A DNA stretch of 64,000 nt, taken from NCBI GenBank assembly GCA_951217055.1, contig OX578282.1:17547877-17611876 (forward strand), written 5' to 3'. The position numbers and the translations under genes are program-made. The first letter of the stretch is position 1. Each line of letters begins with the position of its first letter. The notes beneath the pieces are model-generated. The model did not search any database. It was not told where the DNA came from and saw only the letters and a program-made list of their open reading frames with translations. This DNA is from Gerris lacustris (taxonomy: Eukaryota > Arthropoda > Insecta > Hemiptera > Gerridae). Positions 58,780 to 64,000 of the stretch are shown one piece after another.

Positions 58780-59030
58780 CATAAGTACTTATGAAGCATC
58801 TAATTTGTATGAAACTTTTATAGTTCATCGAAAGTAACCCGCAGATAGCCCCAGATTAATTTGAACTGTCTGCGCTCTTAAACTTTTGCTAAATTGATAA
58901 TTTAATTCATGTAAAAAATCAAACAATTTTGACAGATTAAAAAACAAAAAAATAGACAATAATGGCTTGTAAAGGCATAAAATCAATAACGTACGTGATA
59001 GGATGGGAGGAAGCTATGTGCCACACCAAT
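58780..59030. repeat. Family A fragment, copy 4
   Basis: CGCAGATAGCCCCAGATTAA and TTAATTCATGTAAAAAATCA match the middle of copy 1. GGAAGCTATGTGCCACACCA (59009-59028) is the start box in reverse. Confidence 0.65.
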
Positions 59031-60171
59031 TGGCATTCTATTTGTATTATATCAAACACCGGCATTGCTATGAAGTGTTAAAGATCGCTAAATTTATTAA
59101 AGCGGACCTAAACGTTTAAAATAGAAAAAACAACATTTTTATCTGTAATATATAATTCCAATTTCTCTATCTCGTTTAGTTTTTGAGATATTGTTTTTGA
59201 AAATTTTCGTGAAACACTCTGAAAAAAGTCTCGAGAATTATTGAGAAATGGGCATATGCTTGCTTGCTATTTTTTGTTCAATTTGCCAATAGAATCCACC
59301 AGTTTCGTTATGCCATTTTATCGTGGGTCACCCTTTATATGCTTACGGTTATTTTTTTAATTATTTAAACGAAAAAAAATATAGTAATAAATAAAAAACC
59401 ACAATTGGACAAAACCAGGGTTTTGTTGTAAATGACCTCTAGAATCACCTTGTTCATGTACATTACAAACAAAGCTTAAAACAAGCTTCTGTCTATGTTG
59501 AAACCAAAATGCTATGTCTGTCATTGTGTGTTTGAAACGCTCCCTTTGTCTTACAATTTCTTATTTTTTCTTTCTTGTGGTGCGGGCCCCTAGGCTACAG
59601 CCTATGTAGCCTGTGCTTAAAATCGGTCCTGGGTAACCATAAATACAATATACAGTAATCACAGTATCTCAGTCCTTTTTTGAGGAGGGGTGGGGGACGG
59701 CTACAAAAGGTTTTGCCCAGGGTGCAGCTTACCCTAAATCGGGGCCGGCTTAGTACACAAAAATAAAATATGTACACAGTAAACACGTTAGTCGATACCC
59801 AGGTCTTATTTAGTCCAAACTAATAATTTTAAGGAGTAGTTCAAGAAATTTTAACAACACTTATAAATAAGACATGGTTTTCGCTAAATCCGAATTCGTT
59901 GAGGGTCAATTATTAAAGCAAAGAAGAACTCTATTATTATTTTATTATACATATGTACTTATAAACTTTTCCTCTTTTTCTTGAGGGGGGGGGGGGTATT
60001 GCCGGTGTTATTGCCCATGGTGTTTAACGGATAGCGCCCTAATATTGATTTATTTGTTTCTTGTCTCAAGGTATAACCCTAGGCCCTAGACCTAGACCCT
60101 ACCCTAGAAATAAATAAAAAGAACCAGTCTCTCCACGGTAGATAAAACTTTTTTTTATTTATCAAAGCAGC

Positions 60172-60198
60172 TTTCGGCTTTTATAAAGCCATCATCAG
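60172..60198 (-). ncRNA. Hammerhead-like core of the Penelope-like element
   Basis: On the minus strand CUGAUGA (60198-60192) is followed by a perfect stem GGCUUU/AAAGCC (60190-60176) and GAAA (60175-60172), then GC. The core residues fit the hammerhead consensus. Stem I and III partners were not resolved, so cleavage is not shown. Confidence 0.4.
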
Positions 60199-60576
60199 TG
60201 CCTACGAACAAACATAAAGTGTTAAAACTTACTAAAATAAAGTCAAACTGAAATTACAAAAAAGACGAATAAAAGCTAATGCTAAAATCTATAAAAATAA
60301 GAAATTAAAAACAAATACTAAAAGCGTAGAACAAGATCAAAAAAGACTATAAGACGTCAAATAATCAAACGAGTAAAAAGTAACAAATCAAATAACAATC
60401 AATAAAACAAAGAAACAGTGTTAAAATTGCCAGAGTTAAAGTTAAAAATGAAAACAAAATTAAACAAATAATAAAATAAAAATAAAACAAATGATAAAAT
60501 CAAAGAAATAGCATACCGATTTCAGTGGAACTAGAGACACATTATATTTAATAAATGCAAATATGTAGAGGGCGAG

Positions 60577-61140
60577 TCATACGATGTCGGAGACCAACGT
60601 AAGACTGATCCTAGTAGACGCTCCAGCCAGGGTTCTTATCAAAGAAGAAGCTTCTCCCCGCTCATTAAGACTTTTATCTCCCGCTCTGCATTGACTTCTG
60701 ATAATCTCCAAGTTCTCAAGCGAGTCGAGCCTACGTCCTTTCTTGGCAAAATGAAGAAACCCGATTTTATGTGGACCTCGCACACAGTGGCGTAACTATG
60801 GGCCCGCGCGGGCCCGCAATGCGGGGGGCCCCCAAATCCAGAAATAACTAGAATTACTATCCTTGTACCAACGTCGAGGGGGGCCCCCAATCCTGAACGC
60901 AAGAGGTTTTTTTTTTTTTGCTCATCGATTTTCTTTGGCGAGGGGCCCCCAAAATTTTTTTGCGGGGGGGCCCCTAATGGTCTAGCTACGCCACTGCTCG
61001 CACATGATTAAGTTCAATGAGATGCTGATTGAATCTACTGTTAGGACGCTGCAGGTGTTCCTTCGCCCTTGTTTTGAAATTGCGGGCCGTTTTTATCTGG
61101 TTCTTTTTATTTATTAAGATGACCTCCACCAACGCTCTTT
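60577..61140 (-). pseudogene. Penelope-like GIY-YIG endonuclease C-terminal remnant
   Basis: Reading down the minus strand and skipping the MITE at 60785-60996, one frame stays open. It shows RNFKTRAKEHLQ, then FNQHLIELNHV and, past the MITE, GPHKIGFLHFAKKGRRLDSL followed by ENLEII and LNERGE. The order FKTR..EH, QHL.E..H, KGR.L..LE..EI, LNE is that of the C-terminal half of GIY-YIG domains in Penelope-like elements (family knowledge from memory). The reverse-transcriptase part is not present. The interruption by the MITE makes it a pseudogene. Confidence 0.55.
60785..60996. mobile_element. hAT MITE with perfect 8-bp duplication
   Basis: Ends CAGTGGCGTAACTA and (reversed) CAGTGGCGTAGCTA; exact duplications CTCGCACA at 60777-60784 and 60997-61004. 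The interior is very rich in GGGGGCCCCC-type runs. It is inserted into the Penelope-like frame. Confidence 0.95.
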
Positions 61141-61319
61141 TTTCTCAACTACCCTAGAAAATTCATGCAAAATCTCATAGCTGCAAGCCAATTGCAGTTA
61201 AGGCTCTATGTTCTAGCAGGTAGGGGATTTTACAACGAGTAAGTTTATTAACATTTTTTCACAGATTTTTGTGCTATTCACTAAATTTATAATAGTATAT
61301 ATCTTAAAAGTGCATACTA

Positions 61320-61972
61320 TATCTTTAAAAGTACTCATCTGATTTTTAAGAAATTTGGACGGTTTGTCAAATAAGGCCCATAGATGGTTCCATAATAATT
61401 TCAAACATCTATGCTCATTAAATTTTGCTGAATTAAAACTTTTATTCATGTAAAAATTACAAACAATTTCGACAGATTTCAAAATATTCTGCCAATTAGA
61501 GAGGCATATATAGCTTCCTCTCGTCCTATTGTGTACATTACTTATGTTTTGCTTTTATACGATCTTACAGGAATAAAAGTCTCAACCAAAAATTAATCTG
61601 GGGCCATCTGCGGGCTGCTTTTGACAAACCATCCAAATTTCCTAAAAAAACAGATGAGTACCCTACACATAAATGTATGTTTGCGTACATGTAGAAGAGA
61701 AACTAATGGGCACAGATGATTGTACATTATATATGGGACCAAAAATGGGCTAATTGTGGCCTACCATTCAATTTTAATTCAAATATTTTTTAAGATATGT
61801 TGCTTCGTAAAAATGTTTGAACAACAGTCAGACCAACAAACAGACACAAGACCAAAAATGTGCTCTGCTGCCTGAAACGTATTTCGGTCCAGGAATTTTA
61901 AAAATTGAAAAAAAAAAAAAAAAAAAACGATCACAATAGCTTCCGTTACCTTCGGTATGCTCAAAGGCATAA
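61320..61972 (+). repeat. Family A dispersed repeat, copy 5
   Basis: It contains AAAGTACTCATCTGATTTTT, then TCTGCCAATTAGAGAGGCAT with ATAGCTTCCTC (61489-61519), the mirrored TTAATCTGGGGCCATCTGCG, and the end CTTCGGTATGCTCAAAGGCA. A poly(A) run of about 19 lies at 61909-61927. The T/F-rich frames on the minus strand are by-products. Confidence 0.7.
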
Positions 61973-62720
61973 TTGATAAGAGAGAATGCAAGACTTGACG
62001 ATACTGGGAAAGTGATAAGCAAGAGGAAATGGATATGGGCTGGACACAAGCTGAAAACCGAAGATAGAAGATGTTAAAAGAAAAATCTAGAATAGACACC
62101 ACGAGAAGTCAAGAGAAAGAGAAAGAGAAGGAGACCAAGGATGAGATGTGAAGATTTATATGTATTTTAACAAAACAAAAAAAAATAAAATAATAATAAA
62201 ATAATTAATATAGTTAATACTTACAACAACAATACGTATCCATATATACAACAATATACATTGCCGTCCTTACTTAGTTACTTAAATAACATAAACAAAG
62301 TTTCTACTAAGAAAAGAAAAAAAAACAACAGCTATTTTTTACTTTAACTTATTACAAATACGAACTAATTTTTTATAAATTGAGCTACCTATCTATACAT
62401 ATATCTATAAAACTATACAGTTAACTAAATAACTATATACTATGATATATACTTAAAGAATTTATTTAGAAAAAGCAAGCGTGATTGTGACGTTTAAAAT
62501 ATTATTATATCTATAGCTACATAATGATAATACAGTTCATTAGCTGTAGGATTAAATTTGATCATGCATAGAGGTAATTACTATCAAATTAATTGATGAA
62601 AACAGATTTGTTTTAAACACCTAAATATACAATACAAAAGAAACCAAGAAACCGTTATTTGTCTTTTAAACGTGCGACATCACCCAAAAACGCCATTTGA
62701 TTTTTTTCATTTCTCACTCT
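61973..62720. other. Unassigned non-coding stretch
   Basis: A purine-rich AGAGAAAGAGAAAGAGAAGG run at 62110-62135, otherwise AT-rich. Nothing recognised. Confidence 0.4.
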
Positions 62721-63287
62721 TTAATAATAGTCCAGGAGATAGCGTGCAAAAAAGTGTCTGACTAACATCAAGCTAGAAATTTGTGTACAAGTAAATATTT
62801 TGGTGCCTTTTAAGAATATGTGGTCGGCTAAGTTTGTCTGCCGGACATAGCTTGGCACTAGGCATTTGAAAAATACAAACCTGTGGAGAGCGGCCTTGTC
62901 CCGCCCTTTATGGTGGACAATGTGATTTTCATGATCCTGAGTACGGACTTAGTTAGTAGACCAAAAATCAAGTAGTTGATAGTTTGTTATTTTATAGGTT
63001 AGTTAGTCTCTAAATAAAAGTATTAACCTATCAAGTGACAAACTACCATCAACTTGATTTTTGGTCTACTAACTGAGTTTGTACTCAGGATCATGAAAAT
63101 CATATTGTCCACCGTATAGGGCGGGACATGGCCGCTCTTTACCTGTTTGTTTTTTACAACTGCCTATTGCCAAGCTGTCAACTACATATTCTTAAAAGGC
63201 ACCAAAATATTGACTTGTACACAAATTTCTAGCTCGATGTTAGTGAGACACTTTTTTCCACGCTATCTCCTGGGCTATAATTATTTC
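62721..63287. repeat. Large foldback (arms ~275 bp)
   Basis: The left arm (62721-63009) returns reversed in the right arm (63018-63287), for example GGAGATAGCGTG/CACGCTATCTCC, TTGTGTACAAGT/ACTTGTACACAA and CATGATCCTGAGTAC/GTACTCAGGATCATG. The left arm has an insertion around GTCGGCTAAGTTTGTCTGCC. The arms differ at several points, arguing against an assembly mirror artefact. No protein and no clear target duplication. Confidence 0.9.
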
Positions 63288-63389
63288 ATTTTCTTCTCCA
63301 ACAAACGTTGTTAAACTTAAACACCTTTTTAAATTGTATATTTTATTAATTTTTTTTTTTTTTTTTTTGATGGATTTTTTTAGGTGTAT

Positions 63390-64000
63390 TTAAAAAATAA
63401 AAAAAAAACTAGTTGATTTCCATTTCTTTTATTTGTGAGACGTTTCGACCCTCTAAGGTCATCTTCCCATCATATAATTTTCATACTACAAATAAAAAAA
63501 CATTAAAATTATTATTAGTTACATAATTCTATAAATCCTTTACACCTTAATTATTTAACAATTATTTTGAAATTGGTATTTTAACAATGGTATAAAAAAA
63601 TATATATATAAAAATTTTTTAAAGAACGTTATTTACTTACAATTTGTGTAGTCGCATTGCAATTTTAATAACGAAAATTTAATAACGAGGAACGAAAATA
63701 CTAATTCTTAAAATTTCAATGAGACTACACAAACTGTAAGTAAATAACGTTCTTTAAAAAAAATTTTAAAAAATGTTTAAATATATATTTTTTTTATAGC
63801 ATTGTTAAAATACCAATTTCAAAATAATTGTTAAATAATTAAGGTGAAAAGGATTTATAGAGTTATGTAACTAATAATAATTTTAATGTTTTTTTATTTG
63901 TAGTATGAAAATTATGTGATGGGAAGATGACCTTAGAGGGTCGAAACGTCTCACAAATAAAAGAAATGGAAATCAACTAGTTTTTTTTTTATTTTTTAAA
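63390..64000. mobile_element. Large Penelope-like palindrome at the window edge
   Basis: The arms 63390-63668 and 63710-64000 are inverted copies around a loop of about 40 bp. The outermost sequence is AAAAAATAAAAAAAAAAC and the arms may go on past the window end. Each arm holds GATGGGAAGATGACC, TTAGAGGGTC and GAAACGTCTC, a degenerate hammerhead-like core, comparable to the palindrome at 17626-17886. The arms differ by small indels in A/T runs and single bases. Confidence 0.8.

Larger units (their letters stand above)
56449..59748. mobile_element. 3.3-kb nested hAT element with perfect 8-bp duplication
   Basis: The left end CAGGCCCCGATTTACC and right end (reversed) CCGGCCCCGATTTAGG share the core GGCCCCGATTTA. 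Exact duplications CTTAGTAC flank it (56441-56448 and 59749-59756). No transposase frame is visible. The interior contains a TA tract, the Crypton-like copy at 57055-57605, a fragment of the 288-bp unit, an inverted repeat and a family A fragment. All of these must be later insertions or passengers. Confidence 0.85.
60140..61140 (-). mobile_element. Penelope-like retroelement 3' part
   Basis: On the minus strand: a C-terminal GIY-YIG-type coding remnant (61140-60577, split by a hAT MITE), then the GGCGAGTCATACGATGTCGG segment, a T-rich 3' region, and the CTGATGA...GAAAGC motif with TGCTTTGATAAATAAAA at 60160-60200. The same 3' motif and the same GGCGAGTC segment occur in the palindrome at 33740-34000. 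That ties that palindrome to Penelope-like elements. Confidence 0.6.

Noticed and set aside
60639..60902. 87-codon minus-strand frame (SYATVCEVHIKS...)
   Set aside because: It is an alternative frame crossing the MITE border; the neighbouring frame carries the GIY-YIG-like residues.

Overview
This is a eukaryotic, animal-type window and almost certainly comes from an insect or another arthropod. It is strongly AT-rich, has no compact gene order, and is dense with arthropod-style transposable elements, microsatellites and tandem repeats. The one convincing host coding segment is the first coding exon of a membrane collagen (MACIT type, like the insect CG42342 / collagen XIII-XXIII-XXV group), on the minus strand at 22031-22268. 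Its GC-rich 5' flank lies at 22269-22560. Because the gene reads towards lower coordinates and no further collagen exon is visible, positions 1-22028 are probably part of its first intron (inference). I cannot name the species; a hemipteran or similar insect with a large genome fits but is not shown.

Left part (1-22 kb): a 288-bp tandem repeat (1.9-2.9 kb); dispersed repeat families, here called A (box GGCACATAGCTTCCTCG), B and C (box AATAAATGTGGTTGCCTTAG); a Harbinger-like MITE (7.9 kb); a 28-unit minisatellite with higher-order structure (12.4-13.7 kb); a Crypton-like remnant (15.8-16.4 kb); a Penelope-like palindrome (17.6-17.9 kb); and a hAT element with a perfect 8-bp target duplication (20.9-21.5 kb).

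Middle (22-47 kb): the collagen exon, then a hAT element, a pogo-type MITE and a complete-looking non-autonomous Helitron with six internal tandem units (24.2-26.2 kb). These are followed by repeat families A and C, hAT MITEs, three tRNA-derived SINEs (30.0, 36.2 and 37.0 kb), 155-bp tandem repeats (30.7-31.3 kb), a Penelope-like palindrome (33.7-34.0 kb), a Harbinger-like element (39.4-40.1 kb), two LINE 3' ends (38.1 and 46.7 kb) and a foldback with two 237-bp arms (45.5-46.3 kb).

Right part (47-64 kb): two nested hAT elements of about 3.3-3.6 kb with perfect 8-bp duplications (50.35-53.90 and 56.45-59.75 kb), two more Crypton-like remnants, a Harbinger-like MITE, a Penelope-like GIY-YIG remnant split by a hAT MITE (60.1-61.1 kb), and two adjacent large palindromes filling the last 1.3 kb.

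The genes do not form a pathway. The biology here is transposon biology: at least eight elements carry readable target-site duplications, so insertion order can be partly reconstructed. The most unusual signals are: (1) hammerhead-ribozyme-like cores (CUGANGA / stem / GAAA) in the Penelope-like palindromes, one directly downstream of a GIY-YIG frame; (2) three dispersed copies of a tiny N-terminal exon sharing the NTPPEI motif, probably from a Crypton-type tyrosine recombinase; (3) the minisatellite with a-b-c-d higher-order repeats; and (4) several large foldbacks that could make double-stranded RNA. All identifications were made by eye, without database searches.
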